Source: Moesziomyces globuligerus
Taxonomy: Eukaryota > Basidiomycota > Ustilaginomycetes > Ustilaginales > Ustilaginaceae
Direction: 5' to 3'
Assembly: GCA_030849465.1 (NCBI GenBank)
Contig: JARVLF010000009.1
Span: 1 to 64,000, forward strand
Length of the DNA: 64,000 bases
This document shows positions 20,677-31,352 of this stretch, in pieces (within the stretch, counting starts at the first letter, position 1; each line of letters begins with the position of its first letter). The notes below the pieces were generated by a model. That model worked only from the letters and a program-made list of their open reading frames with translations. It was not told where the DNA came from and made no database searches. The position numbers were made by a program, and so were the translations under genes.

Positions 20677-20687
20677 GAGGGGGGTAG
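20677..20687 (+). other. Polypurine tract of element B
   Basis: GAGGGGGGTAG directly precedes the 3' LTR start at 20,688, the expected site for plus-strand priming. Confidence 0.55.
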
Positions 20688-20782
20688 TGTTACAGGCCTG
20701 GATCAGACCCTGATCGACGCAGGCACGTGTGGAGGGCGCAGGCGAAAATCCGTAGCACGGGCTACGAGCGCGCCAAGTCGCG

Positions 20783-20850
20783 GTCCGGCGAGTGGAGGCC
20801 ACTCGACGAATGCCGTCAATAATTCGCCGAGTGAGGCCCACTCGACGGAC
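20783..20850. repeat. Palindrome array (2 units) in 3' LTR
   Basis: Units at 20,783-20,811 and 20,822-20,850. They lie about 170-240 bp upstream of the antisense gene's ATG, a typical distance for an upstream regulatory site. Confidence 0.9.
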
Positions 20851-21491
20851 GGCCTGCGGCGACCCCGGAAAACAACGAGCGGGTCATACGATGGACGTAC
20901 CCGGCTCGGAGACGAAGGGGAGGAGGAGAGGGGTGCTTGTTGGCCCAGGGGGCAACGAGCGTAACGTGCAAAGGGGAGTCATGCACGAGAGGAGGCCTGA
21001 GCCCGAGGGGGTGGGCGAAACCTCCTGGCATCAATGAGATGCTAGCAGGGGCCGTTCGAGACGGCACCTTGCCACACGCTGGCCCTCCTGGTGAGGGCAA
21101 GTACTTATAGCTTCGACTCATCGAGTGCGATGGGGCTGCGCCCCATCCACTCTACCTTACTTTACAGCACTCAGTCGTTATCATTCGTCAGTATCACTGT
21201 CTTTCAGTTACTTCGTCTCACAGTAGCAATCGCAGGGCGTTGCTACTACTTGCGTGTGTGTTGTATCACCGCTTCAGACGCCGTCGACACCTCCATCGGC
21301 GCTACGGCACCTACACCGTAGGCAGTACCTCCACTGCGGCCCTGGAACCTCCACCAGTGCCCGACAACCGTCTGAGCATTACGAGCACTCGTGCAAAGAC
21401 GGAAGTCCTTCCCACGACGCCCAAAGGCGTCTGCAGCAATCGAGTCGTGCCGCGCTACCTCTGAACGGGGTGCTCACAGTGGTCAGCCGAT

Positions 21492-21598
21492 ATCCGTTGA
21501 GTCGCGTCGACTCGCCGAATAACTCAGGCGATTCGTCGAGTCCACGCCACTCGCCGAACGAGCCAACTAATTCGCCGAGTCCACGTCACTCGCCGAAT
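21492..21598. repeat. Palindrome array (3 units) at end of 3' LTR
   Basis: Units at 21,492-21,520, 21,531-21,559 and 21,570-21,598 are the 3' LTR copies of the array at 13,259-13,365. Confidence 0.9.
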
Positions 21599-21626
21599 AA
21601 GGATTTCGGGCACGCGACCCCTGACA

Positions 21627-22399
21627 GCAGGTACCATTCCAACATATGGGCCCCAAGGTGATGTGCCAGTCCGGTCAAGCCAGCACTTGTCAACAGTGAT
21701 TCCATCTGTTTGGCAGCATAGCAGCTAATACCTGCCATCAGGGCTTTCAACACTCTCATCCCACTTGGCCCTTCGCTCTAACAGGCAAGCACACATAGGC
21801 GCAGGCAGCAGGTAAGGCCGCCCCGCAGTCGCCTGAGCCGCCCCCTACCCTCACGAATTGACTGCCTTTGCACAGGCACAGCCCGCAGCCTGAGGTCGTC
21901 CATCCCAGCATTGGCAACCACGAAATCATCCAAGACGTGCTCGAGGCGCCCAACGAGGCGCAGCACAGGAGTGCGTCGGACTGCTCATCAGGCCAGATGT
22001 TATGCTCTCCGGCATTTGACCGGATGACATTGCACGTGCGGGCAAGGGGTGTGCAAGCCGTGCCGAAGCAACCGTGACGGGGCCGCGGCCCAGAGGCGTG
22101 AGGCAGCCATTTGCCACATGCCAGCGGGCCTCGCGCCAGCGACGCCAGGCGCAGATGGCTCCGAGGTCAGAGGGTGATGGTGCGGTGACCGCTCGGGCGT
22201 TTGGGCTTCGCAGGTCACACGGCACTCTGCCGTCGCTGCGCCCGGCTGCGCATCGATGCTACTGATTGGCTGAACGCTCTCACTCTTGATCTTGTGCGAT
22301 TTCTCACTTCACGTCCTCCGTCATTCAGCCACGTTGGCATTCAACCTGACCGGTTCTCATAGCGCAAGATGTTGATTTTGAAGGAGGAGCTCTTCCTGC
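21627..22399. other. Intergenic sequence between element B and PUP2
   Basis: It begins with the target duplication GCAGG. Only short, compositionally random ORFs are present. The last part is the 3' flank of the proteasome gene. I see no RNA gene or repeat. Confidence 0.6.
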
Positions 22400-23460
22400 T
22401 TACATCTCGGCAATCAAAGCCTGCAGCTGATCCTCCTTCATGATGGCGAACTGCCCAGACTGACGACCGTCCTTGGAGACCCTGGGTGTGACCGTCGCGA
22501 GCTGGATGTTGTTCTGGTCAAGCTTCTCTTCCATGACCTGCTTCAAGACTCGCAGGCAGAGAATCTCGGCTTCCTTCAACGACATGTCCTGTTGCAGAAT
22601 CCAAGCGAGACGGAAAGGAAGCCTCGTTCAGGGTCAGTCGACCATCTCCTGTGATGTTCGCAGCAGCTCTGCTGACCGGTGTACGAGCACTCACCTTGTT
22701 GTACTTGTCTTGCAGTTCGGTCTGGGCACCTTCCGAGCCGCTTCCGATCGCCTTGGCGTCGTACCTCACAAACGTTCCGGAGGGATCTGCGTGGTACCTG
22801 ATTCGACCAAGCAGGGCAGTAAGAGACCGGAAATGCGGAGAGAAGATGAGCGTCTGGCAAGCGGTGGTCTGGTACAGAGCGGTTGAGACTGTACTCACAG
22901 TTGAGGGCCCTTCTCGTCGATGCCGGCAATGAGGAGCGCAACGCCGAAAGGTCTTGACATCATTGCTTCATCGCCGGCGGTGGACTCTCCGAAGCGGAGT
23001 GCAAGATCGCAGACTGCCTGGGTGACGGACTCGACCTTGATCTCCTCGTCGTATGTGAAGGCATGGTTCTGGGATGTGACGCGAGCGTGCTCGATCATGG
23101 TCCTGGCGTCGGCGGTCAGGCCGCTCATGGCCGCGCCGAGATGCTGATCGACCTCCATGATCTTCTCGATGGACGACGACTCGAGCAGCTTAGACTGCAC
23201 TCGCTTTTCCACACCGAGAACGACGCCCTCTTTGGTGGCGATGCCAACAGTTGCCGAACCAAGCTTGATGGCCTCGAGCGCATACTCGACCTGAAAGAGG
23301 CGCCCTTCGGGGGAAAAGGTGTTGACACCGCGGTCTGTCGAGGCGAAGCGCATCGAGGCGATACGTAACGAGTCAGTGTACGCTCTGAGGTAGTGCCGAG
23401 ACGAGCTCGGCGGATGGCCGCTCTTTCCAACTCACCATACTCCGATCTTGTCAAGAACAT
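22400..23460 (-). CDS. PUP2: 20S proteasome subunit alpha type-5
   Basis: Four exons, 23,460-23,436, 23,334-22,899, 22,797-22,695 and 22,588-22,400, join in frame to 250 residues, the usual size for alpha-5. All introns have GTGAGT or close donors and AG acceptors. The N-terminus [20 protein letters not shown] is the conserved alpha-5 signature, with the proteasome A-type motif. [12 protein letters not shown], the AMSGL segment, SRPFGVALL and DPSGTF follow in family order. It forms part of the alpha ring of the 20S core that gates substrate entry in cytoplasm and nucleus. Exon 1 codes for only eight residues plus one base. Confidence 0.96.
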
Positions 23461-24173
23461 CGCAAAGGAACGTCTGCGCTGAGGTTCGAGGTCGTGAAGC
23501 TTGCGTCAGGGTCCAAGGGCCACAGTGCTCAGCGGCTGTTGCCTGTACGCTGTGGTAGCAAAAGGTGTCCTTAGGGGTCGATTTGTGTCGTGACGGACGA
23601 GCGAAACCGAAACGAGAAGACGATGAGCAGCAGAGTGAGTGGAAGTGGTGTGTGCGAAGTCCAACGCATGCGAAGTTGGCCGTGTGGAGTTAGGCTGCTC
23701 GAGTGTTGCGGTGGCCCCGACACGCGTTTCTAACATTGCCCTGGCCGAGAAATTACGAATTGCACACGCCGGCCGCGGTGGAAACGTCCGATCACTCTGA
23801 GCCGCTCTGGCCTCCACAGCAACACAGCGCTGGTTGACGAGGAACGTGATCCCGCGCTGTCTGCCCTGGTACTCTTTCATTCAGCAGCCGACTGTGCAGA
23901 GCGGACGCTGTCGCTTTTGTCAGGGACGCTTTGTCAGGGACGCATCATCTGGCAGCACACGGCACTCGAACGGTGCGCGTGGCATCACTGTAGGTGGAAA
24001 GAACAAAATTGTCCGGAGAATGCAATGAAAGACATGGAAGTACTATCCCGGGGCAGGGGCGCACAAGGAACGTGCGAATGCGGGTGCTGTGCGAGCGAGC
24101 GAGATTGACGAGGCGAGGGAGAAACGGGAGAGGGAGACAGACGAGCGTCCAGCGCGCACCATCGTTGGCAGTT
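23461..24173. other. Intergenic region upstream of PUP2
   Basis: No convincing gene. A 14-bp unit, TTTGTCAGGGACGC, is directly duplicated at about 23,916-23,943. The rest holds the PUP2 promoter and the 3' flank of the hydrolase gene. Confidence 0.5.
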
Positions 24174-25874
24174 TCACCACTTGCGGTCGACAAGCATCCT
24201 GCGCGACTCGGTGCTCAGGTAGCTCTGCGAGTCCCAGGACATGTCGATGTCCTTGACGTGGTCGGCCGTGAAGATGATGGGGAGCGCGGTGAAGACGATA
24301 AAGAGGAGACCGAGCGAGCCCGCCAGCAGGCCGATGGCTACCTTTTCATGCGCAGGCGTGGCGAAAGCCTTGGCACCCTTGGGGCGGGTGCTGTTCTTCT
24401 TGTCGCCGGGGTTGGTGGTGTTGGCGACGTCTGGATTGCGAACCATGAGGCCGTCGTAGAAGAGGCGCTGGAGCGACCTGTTGGCGGAGTACATGGCGTA
24501 ATCCTGATGCGAGACGTTGGCGATGTAGTCGAGCGTGTGCTTGGGTGGGAACTGGCCGTTGAGGTAGAAGGCCGATGCGTTCTGATACTGGAGGACGAAC
24601 TGAGAGCCACGATCCAAGTGGTTGCCGCCCTGCCATCTGGCCTGGCAATGGGTGTCACCGGCACCGATATCGAGCAGCGCCAAGCCGTACGAGACCTGTC
24701 GATTGAGGAAGCGGTCGATGACGTAGGTCTTGTTGGCGATCACGTCCTTGCGAGCGTACGAGGTGATCTTGGAGCGGTTGCCGTTGAGTCCGTAGGGCCA
24801 GGTGTCCCATTGCTCGCCAGCTTGGCATGAGAGGTTGGAGTTCATGTAGGGACGTGAGTCGGTGAGCCAGGCCCAGGAGCCGGGATTGCCGATCCAGAAG
24901 CGCATGTTGTTGTCGTAGACCTTTGTCTTCTTCATGAGTGCGTATCGCTGGGTGGCCTGTCCTCCCATGGAATGGCCGGCTACGACGACCTGGTTGAGGT
25001 TGGGGTAGGTGTTTTTGTTGAAGAGCTGGTCGATGAGCTGATCGACGGCGGCGTAACTTGTGACGGCGTGCCTCATGGGAGGGTTTCTGGAGGGAGCGCC
25101 GCGCTGCCAACTGGAGCCGTGGAAGGCGATCTCGTTGGGACGGACGGCGCCTGCAGCCAGATCCTTCTCGTTGAGCATGGCGGGGGCGACAATGACGAAA
25201 GAGTCGTTGGTTGCGCCCTGCTGGTTAAAGTTCTGTACTGCTACGCTTCTTGCGTTGAGCATGAGGTTGGCGTACTTCCAGATGTCGCGTGGCTTACCTG
25301 GCCAGACGACGATGGCGCGGAGGACCTTGGAAGGATCGCCGATGTTGGAGATGTAGAAGGGGAGGATGCCGGACTCGTTCTTGAAGACGTTGTGCACTTC
25401 AAAGGTGCGGTTGAGGGTGAAGGCAGGGATGTCGGGGAGGGCCTGCCAGCCGCCATCATCGGAGCCGGTTGTGTCGGCGTTGCGATTGAAGACGACGTTC
25501 TGGTTCCAATAGTAATTGAGGTAGCCGTCGCCCTGGAGTAGGTTGCCGGAGGTGTCGGTGTTGCCTGCGGTGTTCTGGGAGACGTTGGGGAGAGCGTCGG
25601 CGGCCTGTGCGGCATCGAGGGGGCTGGTAGCGGATTGATTGACGATGGTGTCCTGTGTAAGAGAGGACTGTCGAGGGAGGAGACGAGGGTTGGACGAGTC
25701 AAAGAGGTCATCGGTGAAGAGGGGAAGGTTGGCGTGCACGGATGGCTGGCGAGCTTGGAGATCGACGTCGATGCGGTTGAGACGAGGCTTTGAGGCGGAA
25801 GCGGGCTGAACGAGGGCGACGATGGCCAGAGTCGCGAGAGCACCAGCCTTGAGCTTGGCTTGGATGGAGGGCAT
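24174..25874 (-). CDS. Secreted/membrane-anchored alpha/beta-hydrolase-like protein
   Basis: A single-exon 566-residue protein. Residues 1-27 form a signal peptide (positively charged start, hydrophobic core, ASA cleavage site). The central domain has the nucleophile elbow GHSMGG at about residue 300, preceded by a beta-strand VVVA, the hallmark of lipase/esterase-type alpha/beta-hydrolases. Many NXS/NXT sites fit secretion. Near the C-terminus a hydrophobic helix (about 513-535) is followed by a short acidic/basic tail, so it is probably a type I membrane protein with a luminal or extracellular catalytic domain. Substrate unknown. A histidine after GAGDT at about residue 405 could complete a triad. 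It is divergent from PAP1 across about 1.07 kb. Confidence 0.8.
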   Translation of the reverse strand: MPSIQAKLKAGALATLAIVALVQPASASKPRLNRIDVDLQARQPSVHANLPLFTDDLFDSSNPRLLPRQSSLTQDTIVNQSATSPLDAAQAADALPNVSQNTAGNTDTSGNLLQGDGYLNYYWNQNVVFNRNADTTGSDDGGWQALPDIPAFTLNRTFEVHNVFKNESGILPFYISNIGDPSKVLRAIVVWPGKPRDIWKYANLMLNARSVAVQNFNQQGATNDSFVIVAPAMLNEKDLAAGAVRPNEIAFHGSSWQRGAPSRNPPMRHAVTSYAAVDQLIDQLFNKNTYPNLNQVVVAGHSMGGQATQRYALMKKTKVYDNNMRFWIGNPGSWAWLTDSRPYMNSNLSCQAGEQWDTWPYGLNGNRSKITSYARKDVIANKTYVIDRFLNRQVSYGLALLDIGAGDTHCQARWQGGNHLDRGSQFVLQYQNASAFYLNGQFPPKHTLDYIANVSHQDYAMYSANRSLQRLFYDGLMVRNPDVANTTNPGDKKNSTRPKGAKAFATPAHEKVAIGLLAGSLGLLFIVFTALPIIFTADHVKDIDMSWDSQSYLSTESRRMLVDRKW

Positions 25875-26947
25875 CTTGCGGTCGTCTCGAGCTCGGCGGC
25901 GGACCGAAGCTGGGAAGAGATTGCGAGGCGGGTTGGGAAGGTTACGGTAGGAGCGCGAGCTGGTTCGTCGAGAGCATAAGGCGGCGCTGCAGAAGAAGGC
26001 GAGGCTTGACGTTGTTACCGATGCAGGTGGAACGACGGTGCTGAGGATGGTATGGTGGATGTCGGCAGGCCGAGATGCGAGTGGATGGTCCGCGGCGGAC
26101 AGGGAGAAAGCGATCCTTGGGCGCTGTCGAGCACGGCCTGATGCATCCGACTACGAGCGAGGAAAGGGCGAGGATGATGGGCGTCAAGTGGTGAGAGAGG
26201 GGCGTCAAAATTGACGAGGCATGAACGACGATGCCGACTCGAGCCGGAACAGCACGCGGCACCTCCGTCGACGTTGCGCTGCCTCGCTGCTGCCGTGCTG
26301 CTGCTGTGCTGCTGCCATGCTGTAGTGCGCGTCGGACTCGAGCTGAGCATGCATGCAAATTGTCGCCCGTCGTCTGCAGCTGGGCACGTCAGGCGCGTAC
26401 AATCCAACTCTGCGCTGGACGGCGCTGCTTCAAGATTCGGATCGGACGGGCTGCGTGATTTTTGGCGTCGCGAATTTGTGCCGCTGCTGCACGGCGTCTC
26501 TATGCTTGGCCGAGGCAGCCGCCGACCATGCGGTCAATTTTCTCGGACGCCAGCAACACAGGGGCAGCAGCAGGAGGCTCATTTGTTAATTGGATGCGAT
26601 GCAACACGACACCACTCTACCAATCTCACACCGCCGCGCTGCTCAAAGTGGAGGAAATCAGGCTTTGCCCGTCTGGCGTGGTCGCAGCGGCGCCAACGTG
26701 CTCCCACCCACTCGCACTCCTCATCCATCGTTCTTCTCGCTCTTCTCGCTCTTCTCGCTCTTCTCGCTCTTCTCGCTCTTCTCGCTCCCACTGCATGCCC
26801 ATCTGCTCGCTCCTCCGACTGACTTCGTGCATCCGCTAGGACTGGTGGCCAGGCGCCCTGATCTAGCCTCGCTAACTTCCGTCGCCACCAATCTCCGCCC
26901 AGAACCATCCTCGCGCTCGCTTCCTCACCCACTCACAAGCTCGCCAC
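25875..26947. other. Divergent promoter region between the hydrolase and PAP1
   Basis: No supported gene. It contains the minisatellite at 26,734-26,787 and GCT/TGC-rich stretches near 26,270-26,330. Confidence 0.5.
26734..26787 (+). repeat. 9-bp minisatellite, TTCTCGCTC x6
   Basis: Six head-to-tail copies of TTCTCGCTC lie about 160 bp upstream of the PAP1 ATG. The array is pyrimidine-rich on the coding strand and may lie in the promoter or 5' leader. Confidence 0.85.
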
Positions 26948-29058
26948 ATGCCCACCTCTGCATCCGCCGTAGAGCCCGCTCTCGGCGGCGGGCCTACCAG
27001 AACGCTCGGCGTCACCCCTCCCATCGCCACCAACGGCCCCACCTCCAGGGAAATCGAAGTCACAAAAACCCTCGTCGCCGAACTCGAGAGCCAGCGTGTC
27101 TTTGAAAGCGATGAAGAGAGCAAAGTTCGGTAGGTCTAGCACTCTCTGCTCGCAACCGCAATGCCATCCAACTCACATCCATCCTATACCCTCCTCGGTC
27201 TCCTCCCCCTTCTTTTCACAGCGAGGTCATCCTGGGCAAGCTCGATGCTATGGTCAAGGACTTTGTATACCGTGTCTCAATAGCCAACGGCATGTCCGAA
27301 TCGCTCGCACGCGCCGCCGGTGGCAAGATCTTCACCTTCGGCTCCTACCGTCTCGGCGTACACGGCCCCGGCTCAGACATCGACACCCTCTGCGTCGTCC
27401 CCAAGCACGTTCAGCGCGAGGACTTCTTCACCGTCTTTGAAGCCATGCTCAAGCAACGCGAGGAGGTCTCCGAAGTCGCAGGCGTACCCACCGCCCACGT
27501 GCCCCTCATCGCCGCAAAGTTCATGGGCGTCGACATCGACTTCACCTTCGCTCGCCTCGCATTACCCAGGGTCGAGGACAGCCTCTCCCTCGAGGACGAC
27601 AACCTCCTCCGCAACCTCGACGAGCGCGACGTCCGCAGCCTCGGAGGCTCCAGAGTCACCGACGGCATCCTTCGCCTCGTCCCAAACATTCACGTATTCC
27701 GCATGGCCCTCCGCTGCATCAAGCTCTGGGCACAGCGTCGCGCCATCTACTCCAACGTCATGGGCTTCCTCGGCGGCGTCGCCTGGGCCATGCTCACCGC
27801 CCGCATCTGCCAGCTCTATCCCAACGAAGCCGCAGGCGCCATCGTTTCCCGCTTCTTCATCATCCTCTACCAGTGGAAGTGGCCCCAGCCCGTCCTCCTC
27901 ACCCAGATCGAGGACGGGCCCCTCTCGGTTCGAGTGTGGAACCCCAAGCTCTACCCCTCGGACCGTCTGCATCGCATGCCCATCATCACACCCGCATATC
28001 CAGGCATGTGCGCCACCCACAACGTATCGCAGTCGACACAGATGGTCATGACCTCCGAATTCAAGCGAGCCGCCGAGGTCGTCGACCGCGTCATCATCGG
28101 AAAGACGGGATGGAGCGAGCTCTTTGCAAAGCACGACTTTTTCTTCAAGTACAAATACTATCTTCAGGTCATCGCCTCCTCCGGCTCCGCCGACTTGCAG
28201 CTCAAGTGGCACGGTACCGTAGAATCCAAGATTCGCCAGCTCGTCATGAAGCTCGAGCTCGTCCCCACCATCACATGCGCACACCCCTTCATCAAAGGCT
28301 TCGACCAGGTCTCGGAATGCCACAATGATCATGAAGTCCGCCTCGTCGCCACCGGAGACATCCCCGACCAAGTCGCTCAACGCACACAGAAGGTCGCAGC
28401 CCTACCCGAGACCGAAGAAGCCAAGCAGGCCGCCGAAGCAGAGGCTGCCAAGGCCACCGAAGGCAAAGAGGGTCACCGCATGATCTACACCACCACCTTC
28501 TACATCGGCCTCAGCATCGAGCCCAAGCTCGCTGGCGAGGGCCATCGCAAGCTCGACATCAGCTATCCCACCGCTGAATTCACCGGCAAGGTCAAGCAGT
28601 GGGAGCAGTACGACGAAGCATCCATGGGCATCGTCGTCCGCCACATCAAATGGACCCAGCTACCCTCCTACGTCTTCGAGGGCGGCGAGAACCGCGTCGC
28701 TGCCGCCGCCGCCAACAAGATCAACGGCAAGCGCGCCAAGTCCGGCAAGAAGAAAAACGGTGCCCCCGAGGCCCCTGCTGCCGAAGCCTCTGACCAGCCC
28801 AACGGCGCTTCCCAGATCGCCGACACCGTCACGGCCGTCGACACCGGAGATACCGAGATGGCCTCTCCAACCAAGAAGCAACGCACTGTGCCAGTCTCGG
28901 GCTCGCTCATCGCCGCCGCCACCGAGACAGCGGCACACTCTACCACTCCAACCCTACCGCTGCAGCCAGCCACAGCCTCCAAAGAACTCGAAAACTTCCA
29001 ACTGGCCACGGGCAATCAGCCCATCGCAGCCTCCACCAACGTGCCCGCAAATCAGTGA
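26948..29058 (+). CDS. PAP1: Poly(A) polymerase
   Basis: Exon 1 is 26,948-27,129 and exon 2 is 27,222-29,058. The 92-bp intron (GTAGGT...TTCACAG) joins in frame to 672 residues. The nucleotidyltransferase signature FTFGSYRLGVHGPGSDID lies at about residues 98-113 with the first two catalytic aspartates, and the third is in GVDIDF near 164. The central and RNA-binding domains follow (LWAQRRAIYSN, then GFLGG, FRFF-like segments), and the C-terminus is Ala/Pro/Thr-rich with KR patches. The enzyme adds poly(A) tails to pre-mRNA in the nucleus as part of the cleavage and polyadenylation machinery. The start is the first ATG and agrees with the family N-terminus. Convergent with RPL17. Confidence 0.96.
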
Positions 29059-29629
29059 TTGTCTCTGCTCTCCTCGCAGCACCACCCGTCATTGCCGACA
29101 AACAAAACATTCGATTGGCACCAGATAGGCAACACACCGAGGCGGTTCCTACCCAAAGCCAACCACCACAGCGTCGCACTTCCGCCCCTGTTTTCCTTTT
29201 CACGTCCGACCGTAACCATCCCAGCTGTACTCTACGAACATCAGATCTCAAACCATACCTCGCTTGCCATCATCGCAGCATGAACCTATAATGAACGATA
29301 CCGCAGCCGTCAACTCTCACTTGTTCGGTTCTGGCGGCGAATAGGTGTCTTCAGGGTTGGGGGGCGTGATGCGCCTCGTGGTTTCGTCACACGCGAGTGC
29401 ACACCGAGACTGTGGTACTACAAACTACATCTGACGTTTCGAGTGGAGAGAGCGTCAGAGGAAGGTGAGGTGTGGCCCATATGTGTCACAACTTTTGGGG
29501 GTCGATATACCCGGAGGGGGGATACCGGGGATGGTGGAGGATGCATGTTCGAAGCAAGGGAATGCAGAGACGAACGCCTCGAACGATGCGTGCGGAATGC
29601 GGAAGATGGCGGTGCGAGAGGGAGGGAGT
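29059..29629. other. Convergent 3' region of PAP1 and RPL17
   Basis: About 570 bp between two stop codons. It contains 3' untranslated sequence of both genes and no ORF with coding character. Confidence 0.5.
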
Positions 29630-31352
29630 TTAAGCCTTGGTGGCACCGGTGCGGGCAGCAGCGACACGCTTCTGGGCGAGCTGGCGCTTGTTGAGGCGCA
29701 CAGTCAGGTCAGTCGAGGCAGCCTTGGGAACCTGGGCAGCGGGCTCAGCAAGGAGGATCTCGGCGTGGATGGGGTGGCCCTCGTAAGGGTTGATACGACC
29801 GTGAGCGCGGTACGTGCGGCGGCGAGTCTTGGGAGCCTGCTGGATAACGATGTTGCGGATGACGAGCTCCTCAGTGTCGAGGCCCTTGGCCTCAGCGTTG
29901 GCCTCGGCGTTCTTGAGTAGAGCGAGGAGGAACTTGACCGACTTGACGGGCCATCGACCTGTGAGCGTGTGAAGTTCGTGGACGGTAAGAGAGAGTCAGC
30001 AACTATACCTTTTGAGATCTGCGAATGTGATCCTGGCACTGCGAAACTCCCATGCTGCCCGAGAGAACATGCGGAAATCCCTGCAACGCGGATCCTTATT
30101 GGTCCAACTAGCCCGAGGAGGGCCACCAAGATCAAACATTCCGACTCCACCCTCAGGCTGTCGGCGCATGCATCGTCGTGCTGCTGGAGGCCTTGGAACA
30201 GCGATGAGGCACTCCTGCTTGCGCAGGCTCACTGCGTCGGCTGCGGATCAGCTGTGGTACTTACCCTGAGTGGTCTTGAACTCCTTAGCCTGCTGGGTGC
30301 GGCCGACACCGCCGTTGAAGCGGCGGAAGGGGATGCACTGCTTCTTCTCGACGACGTTGCCGAGGTAAGCGTAGGCCTTCTGGAGCTTAAGGCCGTTGAC
30401 GGCGGCAGCGGTCTCGCGGGTGTTCTTGAAGTGAACACGGAGGTACTGGCCGCGCGACTTGGCGGTCTTCTCCACGAGGTTGGAGTCGTCGAAAGCGTAT
30501 CGGACCTGCGGAAGTTGATGGGTGGCAACGGTGCGAAAACACAAGACGGTAAGAAGGCGAACATTGTGCAGAGCGTTGCGTAGGCGAGTGACGGGATGAG
30601 CAAACAGGCGTGCAGAAGACCGGGAGCGCACGATTGTCGTTTAAAGGTCGGGCTACGTGTTTGCAGCGTCGTGTAGGTAGGTGCGTGGTGGTGTGGCAGA
30701 ACTGCCGTCTGGAGTGCGCGATGCGTGATGATCTTGTCGCAGAGTGCCAGAAAGCTGGGTAGTTGCATGTTGTTCGGTGGTGAAAAGGCATGAGGCAAAA
30801 GCCGATGCTGGATGTCTTGTGCTGGTTGAGCGAAATGGCGTGCACGATAGTCATGTTCCCCATTCTCCGGCCTGGATGCGGTACAGCAAGGATGCTCTAG
30901 TGGCTACGTCCAACGATACGACGTGGGCCGCGACGCAAAGGAAGCCCTTTGCCAATGCCCTCCAAGAGACTACTCCCTCCGAGTGAAGCATTGCCTGACC
31001 TGTCTGCGTCTCAGCATCGTTGAGTATCGCTGAGCAATGTTGTTGTACACATCCTGACGATGCGGTTGTATGGACCGCTGTATGGTCCGAGTGGCGTTCG
31101 TCGGTAGTGGATCGGGCTGTGGTAGTTGTCATTGCTGCTGGTGCTGTTGATGCTGATGCTGATGCGAATGCGAATGCTGATGCGAATGCGAACGCTGATG
31201 TGGATGCGAATGCGAATGCTGGTGCTGACGGTCTTCGCGCTGTTGCTGGTTCATGCTGACGGTCGTGGTGCCGGTGCTGCTTGCGCCTGTGTATGCTCTT
31301 CCGTACATGCTGTCGCTTACACTGAGACGTGTGTCGATGTCATACGTACCAT
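29630..31352 (-). CDS. RPL17: 60S ribosomal protein uL22 (L17), ATG-only first exon
   Basis: Exons 30,505-30,265 and 29,958-29,630 clearly encode uL22: [52 protein letters not shown] and [18 protein letters not shown]. The second exon begins GTCCGATAC right after a CGCAG acceptor with no ATG nearby. The nearest in-phase solution is ATG at 31,352-31,350 followed by GTACGTATG, giving a first coding exon of exactly three bases, a first intron of about 844 bp and a total of 190 residues, the family length. uL22 lines the peptide exit tunnel of the large subunit. The first-exon assignment is inferred; the other two exons are secure. The proposed leader is pyrimidine-rich. Confidence 0.88.
31147..31225. 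repeat. Degenerate GCTGAT/GCGAAT hexamer repeat in RPL17 first intron
   Basis: About thirteen hexamers alternate between GCTGAT-like and GCGAAT-like forms. It lies within the proposed long first intron of RPL17. Confidence 0.7.

Larger units (their letters stand above)
12455..21626 (+). mobile_element. Element B: full-length, apparently young Ty3/gypsy chromovirus
   Basis: A 9.17-kb element has two 939-bp LTRs, TGT...ACA termini and a perfect 5-bp target duplication (GCAGG at 12,450-12,454 and at 21,627-21,631). Between the LTRs lie uninterrupted gag and pol and a spliced antisense gene. I saw no difference between the two LTRs when comparing them by eye, which implies recent insertion. The chromodomain at the C-terminus of pol places it among the chromoviruses, whose integrases are thought to target particular chromatin marks. 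Arrays of 29-bp palindromes are spread through the LTRs, pol and the 3' internal region. Confidence 0.95.
20688..21626 (+). mobile_element. 3' LTR of element B
   Basis: This 939-bp copy reads the same as the 5' LTR throughout by visual comparison. It is followed by the GCAGG target duplication. On the minus strand it is the region upstream of the antisense gene and may supply its promoter. Confidence 0.95.

Noticed and set aside
24174..25874. Lipase assignment for the alpha/beta-hydrolase
   Set aside because: GHSMGG is shared by many esterases and hydrolases; substrate class cannot be told from the sequence.
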